DNA from: Ruegeria denitrificans
GTDB taxonomy: Bacteria; Pseudomonadota; Alphaproteobacteria; Rhodobacterales; Rhodobacteraceae
Direction of reading: 5' to 3'
Assembly: GCF_001458295.1 (NCBI RefSeq)
Contig: NZ_CYUD01000001.1
Span: forward strand, 310,001 to 374,000
Length of the DNA: 64,000 nucleotides
Part shown: positions 16,249-25,492 of the stretch, one piece after another
Position numbering within the stretch: the stretch's first letter is position 1
Layout of the letters: each line of letters opens with the position of its first letter
Translations under genes and position numbers: made by a program
The notes under the pieces: model-generated
What the model was told of the DNA's origin: nothing
Databases searched by the model: none
What the model saw: the letters and a program-made list of their open reading frames with translations, nothing else

Positions 16249-16737
16249 ATGCAAAAAGGAAACCCCGATCTGGATCGGTTCGACCGGTCGATCCTGGCGA
16301 TTCTGGCCGAAGACGGGCGTATCTCGGTCGCCGACCTTGCGCGGCGTATTGGTTTGTCGAAATCCCCTACACAATCACGTGTGAAAAGACTTGAGGCCGA
16401 AGGCATCATCACCGGATACCGCGCCCTGCTGGACCCCATCCGCCTCGGTCTGGATCATGTTGCATTTGTTGAAGTGCGCCTGACAGACACGCGTGAGAAG
16501 GCCTTGGCCGAGTTCAATGCAGCGGTGCGCAAAGTGGCTGAGATCGAGCAAGCCCATATGATTGCGTCGAATTTCGACTATTTGCTGAAAATCCGCACCG
16601 GCTCGATGTCGGAATACCGCGCGGTGCTGGCCGAGAAAATCTCATCCTTGCCGCATGTGGCCAACACGTCGACTTTCGTCGCGATGGAGGCGGTGAAAGA
16701 GACGGGCGTATCCGGTGCGATTGACGGAATGGGTTGA
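16249..16737 (+). CDS. putR: Lrp/AsnC-family regulator, PutR-type
   Basis: The product is 162 residues with an N-terminal helix-turn-helix (LDRFDRSILAILAEDGRISVADLARRIGLSKSPTQSRVKRLEAEGII) and a C-terminal AsnC/Lrp ligand-binding domain (HVAFVEVRLTDT, AHMIASNFDYLLKIRT). Lrp-type PutR proteins of alphaproteobacteria activate putA in response to proline, and the gene is divergent from putA with about 100 bases between starts. A GAGG ribosome site precedes ATG 16249. The ligand is inferred from the neighbourhood. Confidence 0.88.
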   Translation: MQKGNPDLDRFDRSILAILAEDGRISVADLARRIGLSKSPTQSRVKRLEAEGIITGYRALLDPIRLGLDHVAFVEVRLTDTREKALAEFNAAVRKVAEIEQAHMIASNFDYLLKIRTGSMSEYRAVLAEKISSLPHVANTSTFVAMEAVKETGVSGAIDGMG

Positions 16738-16767
16738 CGAAACCCCAGCATGCGTCACCATTGGTGC

Positions 16768-17331
16768 ATGAAACAGATCGCCTTTGCCTCCGTCCTTTTC
16801 ATTTCCTCCACCGCTGCGAATGCACAGGACTGCCCTGTCGCGCCGGATCACAGCGCAGGTGTCAGCGGCGTCATTGCACAAATCCAGCAGGCCGAAAACG
16901 AGCAGGCTGCCCGCGCCCTGTCGAACCAATTGTGGGAGTTCTGGACCGACGCGCCGGATGAAAGTGCGCAAGCGGCGTTAGACCGGGGAATGGCGCGTCT
17001 CAGAGCTGCGGACCTGTACGGCGCGATTGAGGATTTCGACAAGCTGGTCGCCTATTGCCCGTCTTATGCCGAGGGGTACAACCAGCGCGCTTTCGCAAAC
17101 TATTTGCGGCATGATTTTCAGGCCGCGTTGCCCGATCTGGACAAGGCGATCGAACTGTCGCCAAACCACGTGGGCGCCATAAGCGGGCGTGCCCTGACTC
17201 TATTGGGCCTGCATAGGATGGATGATGCACGCAAAGCTTTGAATCAGGCGCTCGAACTGAACCCGTGGTTGTCGGAACGCCATCTTCTGGCGCCCGGCGG
17301 GCCACTGGCGCCTCCGGGTGAGGATATCTGA
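16768..17331 (+). CDS. Exported tetratricopeptide-repeat protein
   Basis: From ATG 16768 the product is 187 residues. The first 20 residues form a signal peptide (MKQIAFASVLFISSTAANAQ). The mature part contains two to three TPR units (ALDRGMARLRAADLYGAIEDFDKLVAYCPSYAEGYNQRAFANYL, then DLDKAIELSPNHVGAISGRALTLLGL, then ARKALNQALELNPW). TPRs make protein-protein contacts; no catalytic motif is seen, so it is probably a periplasmic scaffold of unknown partner. An ATG at 16750 would place charged residues before the signal and is less likely. The gene begins just after putR. Confidence 0.72.
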   Translation: MKQIAFASVLFISSTAANAQDCPVAPDHSAGVSGVIAQIQQAENEQAARALSNQLWEFWTDAPDESAQAALDRGMARLRAADLYGAIEDFDKLVAYCPSYAEGYNQRAFANYLRHDFQAALPDLDKAIELSPNHVGAISGRALTLLGLHRMDDARKALNQALELNPWLSERHLLAPGGPLAPPGEDI

Positions 17332-17376
17332 CAAAGCGCCCCCGACCTTAAAGACAAGGATCGTTTTCTATCGTGC

Positions 17377-19266
17377 TTAACCGACCAGACCATTATCGGT
17401 GCGCTTGATCGCAATGACCGATGATCTTGGCGTACCCCCATCGGGCCAGTTGCTGCCCGGATGCTGGATGCCAACAAACATGGTGCGCAGGTCGGTGGAC
17501 CAGGCCAGACCGGTGACCTCACAGCCATTAGGACCGGTCATGAACCGCGCGATCTCGCCGGTCACCGAATCCCCAACCAGCATTTGGTTGTTGCCGTTGC
17601 CAGCAAAATCACCCTCGTTATTGTCCTTACCGTCTGTCTGAATCCAGATCAGGCCGGTCGAGTCGATGACCATTCCATCGGGTGAATTGAACAGGTTGCC
17701 CTCATTTATATTTGGCGAACCCGCGCGGTCATCGGAATGCACTGTCGGATTGCCCGCCATAACGTACAGATCCCAGTCGAACGCCTCGGCGGCATGGTCG
17801 TCATTCGCCGGACGCCAGCGCACGATCTGACCGTATTTGTTTGCCTCACGTGGGTTGGCGGCGTTGATCGGAGTGTCATCACCGCCGGCATTCGGCTTGA
17901 CGCCGCGGTTTTTGTTGTTGGTCAGGCAGCAATAGGCTTCGACCGCAACTGGGCTCGACGCTACCCATTCGGGGCGATCCATGGTGGTGCCGCCAGCAGC
18001 AGAAGCCGCCATGCGGGTAAAGATCCGGATTTCAGGATCATCCATACCGGTGGTTTCCGGTGTCAGGGGCAGCCATTCGCCAGTTGCGTCTTCGCCGAAC
18101 TTGGCAACGTAAAGCGTGCCGTCATTCAATAGGCTCTCGGTCTCAGCCCCCGGTTGGTAGGTGCCGTTCGAAACGAACTTGTACAGATACTCGCCACGCT
18201 CATCATCGCCCATATAGACAACCACGCGACCATCTGCGGCCAGCGTCACCTCGGCGTTTTCGTGTTTGAAGCGGCCCAGACCGGTGTGTTTGATCGGTGT
18301 GCTGTCCGGCTTGGTCGGGTCGACTTCCACAATCCAACCCGCGCGGTGCGGCTCATTGGGGTTTTTCGAGGTGTCAAAGCGTGGGTCGAACAGCTCATAC
18401 CCGTTCCAGCTTTCGGCTTTGACGCCATAGCGATTGAAGCCGTCGGCGACCTTCTGGTCGTAGCTGGCGTTTTCGTCAGACGATCCGAAATAGCCGTTAA
18501 AGTTTTCTTCGCAGGTCAGGTAGGTACCCCAAGGCGTCTTGCCCGCACCGCAATTGTTCATAGTACCCAGCGAGGTCGTGCCGGTTGGATCAGCTTCGGT
18601 CTTCAGCAGGTCATGACCCGCTGCAGGACCGACGAACTTCATGGGCGTGTTATGGTGGACGCGGCGGTTGAAAGGACTGTCTTTGATAACCGACCAGCCG
18701 TTGGGGGTTTCGGTGATTTCCATCACGGTCACACCCTGTATGTTCTGCAACTTCAGAACGTCGTCCACGTTGGCGGGCACGCCCTCCTGGGCAGCAGGCA
18801 AGTTGATCTTGCGGTTTGGGTATTCGTGGTTGATCGCGATCAGTTCGTGACCCTGAAACGAGAAGGTCTCCATCCCGTCGGTGTTCTCGCCAAAGACACG
18901 ATCCGATTTCTGAACCGGGCCACCGTCAGTCAGGTCGTACCCATCGGCGTCAGAAAACAGCGGATCGCCCCAGCGCATCAGCGTCTTCCATTCGTACCCT
19001 TCCGGCACGTGAACGGTGCCATCGGTCTGGGCGGCAATCGGAGTAAAGGCGAAGCGGGAAGCAGTGACAGCGTGGGCAGCAGTCGACCCCATCAGGCCCG
19101 CGCCCATGGCCGCTGCGCCTGAACCAAACGCCAGAACGCCACCCAGGAAACCACGGCGCGAGATGGCGCGTTCAACCACGCGGTCAAAATCATTTTCTTC
19201 GGGGCGGGGGAAATGCAGCTCATCCCAGTCATCGGCGGACAGGGTGGTGGGATCAACATCTTTCAT
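17377..19266 (-). CDS. phoX: PhoX-family alkaline phosphatase, Tat-exported
   Basis: PhoX releases phosphate from phosphomonoesters outside the cytoplasm using Ca2+ and Fe. The product is 629 residues. A twin-arginine signal (SRRGFLGGVLAFGSGAAAMG, arginines near 37-38) precedes the DUF839/PhoX beta-propeller domain. Motifs seen include NHEYPN, NCGAGKTPWGTYLTCEENFNGYFG, GRFKHENAEV and AYCCLTNN. Marine roseobacters commonly use PhoX as their main phosphatase. A sequence matching a Pho box lies 55 bases upstream, so induction by phosphate starvation through PhoB is likely. An AGGAG site precedes the ATG. Some DUF839 proteins are not proven phosphatases, so the substrate is inferred. Confidence 0.85.
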   Translation of the reverse strand: MKDVDPTTLSADDWDELHFPRPEENDFDRVVERAISRRGFLGGVLAFGSGAAAMGAGLMGSTAAHAVTASRFAFTPIAAQTDGTVHVPEGYEWKTLMRWGDPLFSDADGYDLTDGGPVQKSDRVFGENTDGMETFSFQGHELIAINHEYPNRKINLPAAQEGVPANVDDVLKLQNIQGVTVMEITETPNGWSVIKDSPFNRRVHHNTPMKFVGPAAGHDLLKTEADPTGTTSLGTMNNCGAGKTPWGTYLTCEENFNGYFGSSDENASYDQKVADGFNRYGVKAESWNGYELFDPRFDTSKNPNEPHRAGWIVEVDPTKPDSTPIKHTGLGRFKHENAEVTLAADGRVVVYMGDDERGEYLYKFVSNGTYQPGAETESLLNDGTLYVAKFGEDATGEWLPLTPETTGMDDPEIRIFTRMAASAAGGTTMDRPEWVASSPVAVEAYCCLTNNKNRGVKPNAGGDDTPINAANPREANKYGQIVRWRPANDDHAAEAFDWDLYVMAGNPTVHSDDRAGSPNINEGNLFNSPDGMVIDSTGLIWIQTDGKDNNEGDFAGNGNNQMLVGDSVTGEIARFMTGPNGCEVTGLAWSTDLRTMFVGIQHPGSNWPDGGTPRSSVIAIKRTDNGLVG

Positions 19267-19320
19267 GAATGGCTCCTAGCTGTCAGAATATAGCAGATGA
19301 AATACATTTAGGAGGTCTTT

Positions 19321-19338
19321 GTGACAGGTTGATAACAA
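19321..19338 (-). promoter_or_regulatory. Pho box upstream of phoX
   Basis: Read on the minus strand, TTGTTAT-CAAC-CTGTCAC has the PhoB-site layout of two 7-base half-sites 11 bases apart (consensus CTGTCAT-N4-CTGTCAY): 5 of 7 and 7 of 7 matches. A TAAATG that could be the -10 lies 10 bases downstream, the usual spacing for PhoB-activated promoters. Confidence 0.6.
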
Positions 19339-19450
19339 CCCAGTTAAAAGGGTCATCCCATCCTTCAAGGTTATGAGAGAGATGAAAAGGGCGAACGTCT
19401 TATTCGCAGGGGATTGCGGGTATCAGCGAGCCCATGCAACCCTACGACAT

Positions 19451-20446
19451 TCAGCGCAAACGTTGACCGTCTGCATCAAACCGATACGCCTTTTCGGCGG
19501 CGTAGGTGAACCGCAATTCCTGACCTTCGGAAATGGCGTGCTGGCCGAACAGTCGCGCGGTCACGGATTGGTCGTGTACTTTGGCGATGACGTTTGTATC
19601 CCCACCTAATTTCTCCACGTGGCTGACACGCGCAGCCAGCGGGCCATCGTCAGCCAGAAACAGATCCTCGGGGCGGATGCCGATGGTGTTCTGACCGCCA
19701 TCGCCCAGCAAGCCTTCGGGTAGGAAATTCATGGAAGGAGAGCCCAGAAACCCGGCCACGAACTGGTTTGCAGGGTTGTTATACAATTCCATCGGGCTGC
19801 CGATCTGTTCCACCCTCCCGTCGCGCAGCACGACGATCTTGTCGGCCAGCGTCATCGCCTCGGTCTGGTCATGGGTGACATAGATCATCGAGGCATCCAG
19901 CGCGCGGTGTAGGTTGGCGATCTCGATCCGCGTATTCATCCGCAGGGCGGCGTCCAGATTGGACAGCGGTTCGTCAAACAAGAATAACTTGGGTTTACGA
20001 ACAATAGCCCGCCCAATCGCTACGCGCTGCCGCTGACCGCCCGACAGTTCAGACGGATAGCGATCCAGATAGGGTTCGAGGTTCAGCATCCGGCTGGCAA
20101 TGGAGACACGTTCTTCGATCATCGCTTTCGACTGTTTCTCTTGCTTCAGCGCAAGGGTCATGTTTCCGCGCACGCTGAGATGCGGATAAAGCGCATAACT
20201 CTGGAACACCATCGCAATGCCTCGTTTGGAAGGGGGTACCAAATTGACCTGTTGGCCGCCGATGTTGATCTCGCCCGAGGACGCATCCTCAAGCCCTGCA
20301 ATCACACGCAACAAGGTGGACTTGCCGCAGCCCGAAGGGCCGACGAAGACGACAAACTCGCCTTCTTCTACCTCAAGCGTGATGTCTTTGAGGACATGCA
20401 CATTGCCGAAGGACTTGTTCACATTGCTCAGCATTAGGGCGGTCAT
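19451..20446 (-). CDS. Sugar ABC transporter ATP-binding protein (UgpC/MsmK type)
   Basis: This is the energy subunit of a CUT1-family sugar importer. The product is 331 residues. Walker A is GPSGCGKST near residues 37-45, the signature ELSGGQRQR is near 134, Walker B is LFLFDEPLSNLDA, and the switch histidine is in VTHDQTEAM. A C-terminal OB-fold (TOBE) domain with IGIRPEDL follows, typical of MalK, UgpC and MsmK. It is the last gene of a minus-strand operon with two permeases, a binding protein and a Gfo/Idh enzyme; its ATG overlaps the preceding stop as ATGA. Confidence 0.92.
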   Translation of the reverse strand: MTALMLSNVNKSFGNVHVLKDITLEVEEGEFVVFVGPSGCGKSTLLRVIAGLEDASSGEINIGGQQVNLVPPSKRGIAMVFQSYALYPHLSVRGNMTLALKQEKQSKAMIEERVSIASRMLNLEPYLDRYPSELSGGQRQRVAIGRAIVRKPKLFLFDEPLSNLDAALRMNTRIEIANLHRALDASMIYVTHDQTEAMTLADKIVVLRDGRVEQIGSPMELYNNPANQFVAGFLGSPSMNFLPEGLLGDGGQNTIGIRPEDLFLADDGPLAARVSHVEKLGGDTNVIAKVHDQSVTARLFGQHAISEGQELRFTYAAEKAYRFDADGQRLR

Positions 20447-21477
20447 TTTGCGGGCTCCTCAAGGGAAACGGGCTGGCCAGTGCGGATGCTTTCATCCGCG
20501 GCCAGACAAATGGCGAGGGATTGAACGGCGTCGTTCATGTGGCGCGTCATATCGATGTCTTCAGCGATAGCGCGCAGCATATAGGCTTGCTCAGCGTCAC
20601 ATAGTTCCTGGTGGCCGGGCTCGTCGGGCATCTCGACAGTGCGGTCGCCGCCTGGCGTATGGATCAGCAACCCGCCGACCTTGGTGTGCCCGTCGATATC
20701 GGACGAAGCCCCCTTGTTGCCGTCGGTGATCGAAACCGATCCGTTGGGCGACACGATATCTTTCACGAAAAAGGCCGTTTCAGACATCATCGGGCCCCAG
20801 CCGGCTTCGTACCAGCCGACCGAGCCATCAGCGAACATCACCTGAAACTGGCCATAATTATACATGCCTTCGGCGATCTCATCGGAAAGGCGCAAGCCCA
20901 TTCCGTGGACACGAATGGGGCGTGCGTCAGTGATCTGGCACATCACGTCGACATAGTGCACACCGCAATCGACGATAGGCGAGGTTGTCTGCATCAGGGC
21001 CTTATGCGTCTCCCATTCCGCGCCCGAGGATTGCTGGTTCAGATTCAGGCGGAACACATAGGGTCCCCCCAGATTGCGGGATTCAGAGATCAGTTGCACC
21101 CATGACGGGTGATGGCGCAGGATGTACCCGACCACCAACTTGCGGTTCAGCCGCGTTGCTGTCTCGACCACGCGCCGAGCGTCGGCGACGTTGGTGGCCA
21201 GTGGCTTTTCAACGAACACATGCGCCCCCGCCTCCATCGCGGCACAGGCATAGTCTGCGTGGCTGTCGGAATAGGTGGCGACTACGACGAGATCGGGTTT
21301 GGTCTCTGCCAGCGCAGTTTCGAAATCCGAATAAGCCGGGTAGTCTGAAAGCTCTGGGTGCTCCACTCGACCGGATCGGTTCACCAGCCCAACAATCTGC
21401 GCGTCCGGATGGTAGTGATGGGCCAACGCATGGCTCAGCCCCATATTGCCCAGGCCTGCGATCAGAACACGGGTCAT
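20443..21477 (-). CDS. Gfo/Idh/MocA-family oxidoreductase
   Basis: The product is 344 residues from ATG 21477. A Rossmann NAD(P)-binding domain opens the protein (TRVLIAGLGNMGLSHALAHHYH) and contains the family motif VEKPLATN; the C-terminal domain follows from about residue 130. These enzymes oxidise or reduce sugars, inositols or sugar acids. An upstream extension of the frame to 21585 lies inside the permease gene and is not supported. The ATG overlaps the permease stop as ATGA, so it is tightly coupled to the sugar importer and probably acts on the imported sugar, possibly an amino-sugar derivative. The exact substrate is unknown. Confidence 0.83.
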   Translation of the reverse strand: MTRVLIAGLGNMGLSHALAHHYHPDAQIVGLVNRSGRVEHPELSDYPAYSDFETALAETKPDLVVVATYSDSHADYACAAMEAGAHVFVEKPLATNVADARRVVETATRLNRKLVVGYILRHHPSWVQLISESRNLGGPYVFRLNLNQQSSGAEWETHKALMQTTSPIVDCGVHYVDVMCQITDARPIRVHGMGLRLSDEIAEGMYNYGQFQVMFADGSVGWYEAGWGPMMSETAFFVKDIVSPNGSVSITDGNKGASSDIDGHTKVGGLLIHTPGGDRTVEMPDEPGHQELCDAEQAYMLRAIAEDIDMTRHMNDAVQSLAICLAADESIRTGQPVSLEEPAK

Positions 21478-22313
21478 TTGACAGCTCCGGATGTAATGCC
21501 GCGGATCAGCTGGCGTGAGAAGATAACGTAGAGCACCAGCACCGGCAGGATTGCCATCGACAGCGCCGACAAGACCGCGTTCCAATCAGTGACGAACTGG
21601 CCGATAAAGACTTGGCTACCCAGCGTCAGCGTTTTGGTTTCTTCAGCCGGAGCAAGGATCAGCGGGAACCACAAGTCGTTCCAGATTGGGATCATGTTGA
21701 ACACGGCCACGGTCGCCATGGCTGGGCGGACCAGCGGAAGCACCAGCCGGAAAAAGATTGTGTATTCCGACAGCCCGTCGATGCGCCCCGCGTTCTTAAG
21801 ATCATCACTGACTTGCCGCATGAATTCGGACAGGATGAACACCGCCAAAGGTAACCCCTGCGCTGTATAAACAAGGATCAGCGCCCAGAGCGTATTCACC
21901 AGCCCCGTCGCCACCATCATCTCAAGGATCGCCACAGTGCCGATGCGGATCGGGATCATGATTCCCAACGCCAGATACAGCCCCATAAGCAGGTTGCCCC
22001 TGAACTGGTATTCAGACAGCGCATAGGCAGCCATGGCGCCAAATAACAGGACAAAGAACAGTGACGCGACCGTGACGATCATCGAGTTCTGGAAATAGAG
22101 GAAGAAATCCCCCTGCTTCATGACCGTCTCGTATCCGATCAGCGAGAAACTGTCGGCGCTGGGCAGGGCCAGGGGTTCGCGAAAGATAGCTCGACGGGTT
22201 TTGAAGCTGTTGATCAGAATGACAAAGACCGGGAACAGGGCGATCAGCGTATACAGGATCAACGCTCCGTGCATTGCAGCGGTGTTGAAGGGATTTTGGC
22301 GCGCTTTGTTCAT
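21474..22313 (-). CDS. Sugar ABC transporter permease (MalG type)
   Basis: The product is 279 residues from ATG 22313, with six predicted membrane helices and the inner-membrane permease EAA-like loop (AGRIDGLSEYTIFFRLVLPLVRPA). The start MNKARQNPFNTAAMHGALILYTLIALFPVFVILINSFK is typical of the second CUT1 permease. The frame is open 48 residues further upstream, but that part overlaps the other permease. It pairs with the permease gene at 22324-23238, from which it is separated by 10 bases. Confidence 0.9.
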   Translation of the reverse strand: MNKARQNPFNTAAMHGALILYTLIALFPVFVILINSFKTRRAIFREPLALPSADSFSLIGYETVMKQGDFFLYFQNSMIVTVASLFFVLLFGAMAAYALSEYQFRGNLLMGLYLALGIMIPIRIGTVAILEMMVATGLVNTLWALILVYTAQGLPLAVFILSEFMRQVSDDLKNAGRIDGLSEYTIFFRLVLPLVRPAMATVAVFNMIPIWNDLWFPLILAPAEETKTLTLGSQVFIGQFVTDWNAVLSALSMAILPVLVLYVIFSRQLIRGITSGAVK

Positions 22314-22323
22314 CGCTGGGCCC

Positions 22324-23238
22324 TCACAGTTGATACCGGCGCATCCGGGTCTGGATGCCGAACAGATAGATGCAGACACCGACCAGGATGATGGCAAACA
22401 TGGCCCCGGCAATGGCCGATCCCATATGCGGGTCGCCCAGTTGCAGCTGAAAACCAAAGAAGGTGCGGTACATGAACGTGCCCAGAATGTCGGTTGAGAA
22501 ATCCGGCCCGGCTAACGCGCCCTGTGCAGCATAGATCAGGTCGAACGCGTTGAAGTTTCCGACAAAAGTCAGGATCGAGATGATCCCGATTGATGGCAGG
22601 ATCAGCGGCAACTTGATCTTCCAGAAGGCCGAGGCCCCGGTGATACCGTCGATCTCGCCCGCCTCAAGGATTTCTTCCGGAATGGTCAGCAAGGCGGCAT
22701 AGATGAGCATCATCGGGATGCCCACGAATTGCCAGACCGAGATCAGCGCCAGCGTGGTCAGTGCGTATTCCTCTTTTCCCAGCCATGGAGCGAACAGGGA
22801 TTTCAGCCCAATTGCGTCCAGCATGGAAGGCGCGATGCCCCAGATCGGTGACAGGATCAGTTTCCAGGCAAAGCCGACGATCACAAAGCTCAGGATCGTA
22901 GGGATGAAGATCGCCGACCTATACAGCGCCGCAAATCGCAGGCGTGGGTGGCTGAGCAGCGCGGCCAGAGCGATGCCAATGGGGTTCTGAACCAGCATGT
23001 GGATCAGGAAAAACCAGAAATTATTCCCCAACGCATTCCAGAACTGTTCAGACCAGATCGGGTCAAAGAACAGTGTTTGAAAATTCTGCAATCCGACAAA
23101 TACGCGGGTCTGGTCGATCTCGGTGTACAGCGCCAGACGTAGCGTGTTGAACAGCGGAAAGATCATAACTGCGGTATAGACAAGCACGGCGGGTGCCAGA
23201 AACACGACGATATGCCAGCGTAAGCGGGGGCGGTTCAT
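22324..23238 (-). CDS. Sugar ABC transporter permease (MalF/UgpA type)
   Basis: The product is 304 residues with six predicted membrane helices (first near 10-30: IVVFLAPAVLVYTAVMIFPL). The EAA loop reads LEAGEIDGITGASAFWKIKLPLILPS. It forms the channel with the second permease. It follows the solute-binding protein gene after a 65-base gap that holds a very stable hairpin, which may lower permease expression relative to the binding protein. Confidence 0.9.
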   Translation of the reverse strand: MNRPRLRWHIVVFLAPAVLVYTAVMIFPLFNTLRLALYTEIDQTRVFVGLQNFQTLFFDPIWSEQFWNALGNNFWFFLIHMLVQNPIGIALAALLSHPRLRFAALYRSAIFIPTILSFVIVGFAWKLILSPIWGIAPSMLDAIGLKSLFAPWLGKEEYALTTLALISVWQFVGIPMMLIYAALLTIPEEILEAGEIDGITGASAFWKIKLPLILPSIGIISILTFVGNFNAFDLIYAAQGALAGPDFSTDILGTFMYRTFFGFQLQLGDPHMGSAIAGAMFAIILVGVCIYLFGIQTRMRRYQL

Positions 23239-23266
23239 TGGGCAGCTTTCAATGGGGTGTCGGGTT

Positions 23267-23294
23267 TACCCGGGCGATCATTGTCGCCCGGGTA
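23267..23294 (-). other. Intra-operon hairpin after the binding-protein gene
   Basis: TACCCGGGCGA pairs perfectly over 11 bp with TCGCCCGGGTA around a 6-base loop. No T-run follows. Hairpins in this place often protect the 3' end of the upstream binding-protein mRNA, giving it excess over the permeases. Confidence 0.6.
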
Positions 23295-23303
23295 TGCCAT
23301 GGT

Positions 23304-24557
23304 TTACTGATGCGGCGCGTACCAGGAGGCGAGGCCTTCCTGCAGTTCTGCACCCAGTTCCTCGGGGGATTTGGCACCTTTGATTGCGGCAACCGATGCG
23401 CCCCAGGTTTCATTCTCAAGGTTTGGCGTGCCGCGCGACAGGATTTGATAGGTCGAGCGAATGGTTGATTCACACTCGTTGCGCCAGCCTACGATTTCCT
23501 TGGCCAATGGGTCCTGCAATTCGACCGGGGTATCAGACAGTGGGAAGAAACCGGGCAGGGCATTGCCAAAGATTTCGGCAAATTCGGGGCTTGCGACCCA
23601 GGCCAAGAAAGTCTCAGCGGCCTCGGGGTGTTCAGTCGCGGCGTTCATGCCAATGCCGATATCGGTGTGGTCCGAAATATAACAGGTGTCGCCCGCGTTG
23701 CGGACTGGCGGTTTGAATGCCCCCATCTCGAAGTCGGCCTGTGTATTAAAGCCCGAGATTTCCCATGACCCTGCGGGATAGATCGCCGCCCGACCCAGTG
23801 TGAAGATGTTCTGACTGTCGGGATAGGTCTGTGCCTCATACCCGTCGCCCAGATACTCGCCCCAACGGGCCAATGTGGCATAGGGGGCGGTCCAGGCCTC
23901 ATCGGTTAGCTTTTGCTCACCCGCGATCAGGGCCTGACGGCCTTCCTCACCCTTCCAGTAGTTCGGCCCGATGTTGTTGTAACCCATGGTGGCCGCTTCC
24001 CACTGGTCGTTGGTGCCCATCGCCATAGGGATATACGTACCGTCTTCCCGGATTTTGTCGAGCGCGGCAAAGAATTCATCCTCGGTCGTTGGGACCTCAA
24101 GGCCAAGTTCAGCAAAAGCGTCCTTGTTGTAAATGAAGCCATGAATTACAGAAGCCATCGGAACGCAGAATGTGACCGCGCCATCATCCGTCTGCCAGGC
24201 CGATTTCGCCACGTCCGAGAAGTTGCTCATTGCATCGACCCCGGACAAATCGCTCAGGTGTCCAGCGTCATACAGCGCCAAAGAGGCATCAAAGGGGCGG
24301 CAGGTAATCAGGTCACCGGCTGACCCGGCATCCAGCTTCGAGTTCAGAACGGCGTTGTACTCTGCTGGTGCAGACGGGGTGAAGTCAATCTTAATGCCCG
24401 GATGCTGCGCTTCGAACGCGGGAATGATCTGGTCCTGCCACAAGGTTAAGTCGTCATTACGCCAGCTCTCGATGGTCAGGGTTACGTCTTCGGCATATGC
24501 GGTTGTGGCCATCAGAGTCGTGCCCAGTAAAGCCAGTTTCAGTCTTGTGTGTTTCAT
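23304..24557 (-). CDS. Sugar ABC transporter substrate-binding protein
   Basis: The product is 417 residues, a family 1 extracellular solute-binding protein. A signal peptide (MKHTRLKLALLGTTLMATTAYA) precedes VTLTIESWRNDDLTLWQDQIIPAFEAQHPGIKI, the standard family start. There is no lipobox, as expected for a free periplasmic protein. It is the receptor of the importer encoded at 19451-23238. Because murQ lies upstream and nag genes are divergent, the ligand is probably N-acetylglucosamine, MurNAc or an oligomer of them; this is inferred. A GGGAGAGAG site precedes the ATG. Confidence 0.9.
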   Translation of the reverse strand: MKHTRLKLALLGTTLMATTAYAEDVTLTIESWRNDDLTLWQDQIIPAFEAQHPGIKIDFTPSAPAEYNAVLNSKLDAGSAGDLITCRPFDASLALYDAGHLSDLSGVDAMSNFSDVAKSAWQTDDGAVTFCVPMASVIHGFIYNKDAFAELGLEVPTTEDEFFAALDKIREDGTYIPMAMGTNDQWEAATMGYNNIGPNYWKGEEGRQALIAGEQKLTDEAWTAPYATLARWGEYLGDGYEAQTYPDSQNIFTLGRAAIYPAGSWEISGFNTQADFEMGAFKPPVRNAGDTCYISDHTDIGIGMNAATEHPEAAETFLAWVASPEFAEIFGNALPGFFPLSDTPVELQDPLAKEIVGWRNECESTIRSTYQILSRGTPNLENETWGASVAAIKGAKSPEELGAELQEGLASWYAPHQ

Positions 24558-24580
24558 TTCTCTCTCCCGTTATGTGGTTG

Positions 24581-25465
24581 TTAATCTTTGGCCAATGCTG
24601 CGGTCAGAACTCCGTTCGTGGCCTGCAGACGCGCGTCAGCTTGCGCCAGAGACAGGTCTTGTGCAGCAATCAGGATGGCGGGCTTTACATCGCCATGTGC
24701 GATGTCCAGCGCGTGTTGCGCAGTCTTTGTATCGACGTCAGCAATGCGGGCGACGATCCCTGCGGCGCGACCCCGCAGCTTGTCATTGTCAGCGCGCAGA
24801 TTGACCATCATTCCGCCGTGCACATGGCCAAGCTCGACCGCCATAAGCGATGACAGCATGTTCAGCGCAATCTTCTGCGCTGTTCCCGCGCCCATGCGGG
24901 TAGAGCCCGAGATCAGCTCGGGCGGTGTGGTCAGAAGGATGGGAATGTCGGCACCCGTCAGCAGAGGGCTGCCCGCGTTATTGGCGATGCTGATCACGGT
25001 TGCGCCCTTGGCCAGGGCAATGTCCATTGCGGACACTGTGTAGGGCGTAGATCCGCTGGCTGAAACCGCAATCACTGTGTCTTTGGTCTGGAGGCCGCCC
25101 AACGCGAGCTCTAACCCTTCGGTTGCATCTTCGGCCCCGCCGGGCATTTCGACCCCGGTGGGCAGGCCGCCTGCCATGTGAATGCGCAGTTGGGCAGGTG
25201 AGATCGAGAATGTGCCGCCCAACTCTTGTGCGTCGGCGGCGGCCATCAGACCAGACGACCCGGCGGCCACAAAATGCAACACGCCCTCTGCCCGAATGGT
25301 CTTTGCCATCGCCCCGGCCCCCCGGACGATGTTGTCCTCAGCGTTACGGACGGCTGTGGCTGCGGCAATCTGACCTTCGATCAGCGCACGAGCTGAAGCA
25401 GCCAGGTCGCCTTGGGTCAGGCGTGCAGCATCAGGATGCAACTTTTCGGTCGACGGCAGCGTCAA
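24581..25465 (-). CDS. murQ: N-acetylmuramic acid 6-phosphate etherase
   Basis: MurQ removes the lactyl ether from MurNAc-6-phosphate to give GlcNAc-6-phosphate, which NagA can then use. The product is 294 residues, as in E. coli (298). The SIS domain contains AAGSSGLMAAADAQELGGTF; E81 and E112 (GGAEDATE) align with the catalytic Glu83 and Glu114 of the E. coli enzyme. SASGSTPYTVSAM and the C-terminal HGDVKPAILIAA helical tail are also family-like. The start is TTG 25465, with GGAGG about 7 bases upstream; an ATG further up is out of frame. It is first in the minus-strand operon with the importer. A related SIS etherase of different specificity cannot be excluded. Confidence 0.82.
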   Translation of the reverse strand: MTLPSTEKLHPDAARLTQGDLAASARALIEGQIAAATAVRNAEDNIVRGAGAMAKTIRAEGVLHFVAAGSSGLMAAADAQELGGTFSISPAQLRIHMAGGLPTGVEMPGGAEDATEGLELALGGLQTKDTVIAVSASGSTPYTVSAMDIALAKGATVISIANNAGSPLLTGADIPILLTTPPELISGSTRMGAGTAQKIALNMLSSLMAVELGHVHGGMMVNLRADNDKLRGRAAGIVARIADVDTKTAQHALDIAHGDVKPAILIAAQDLSLAQADARLQATNGVLTAALAKD

Positions 25466-25492
25466 GAGAATCCTCCCATGTGTTCTCTATAC

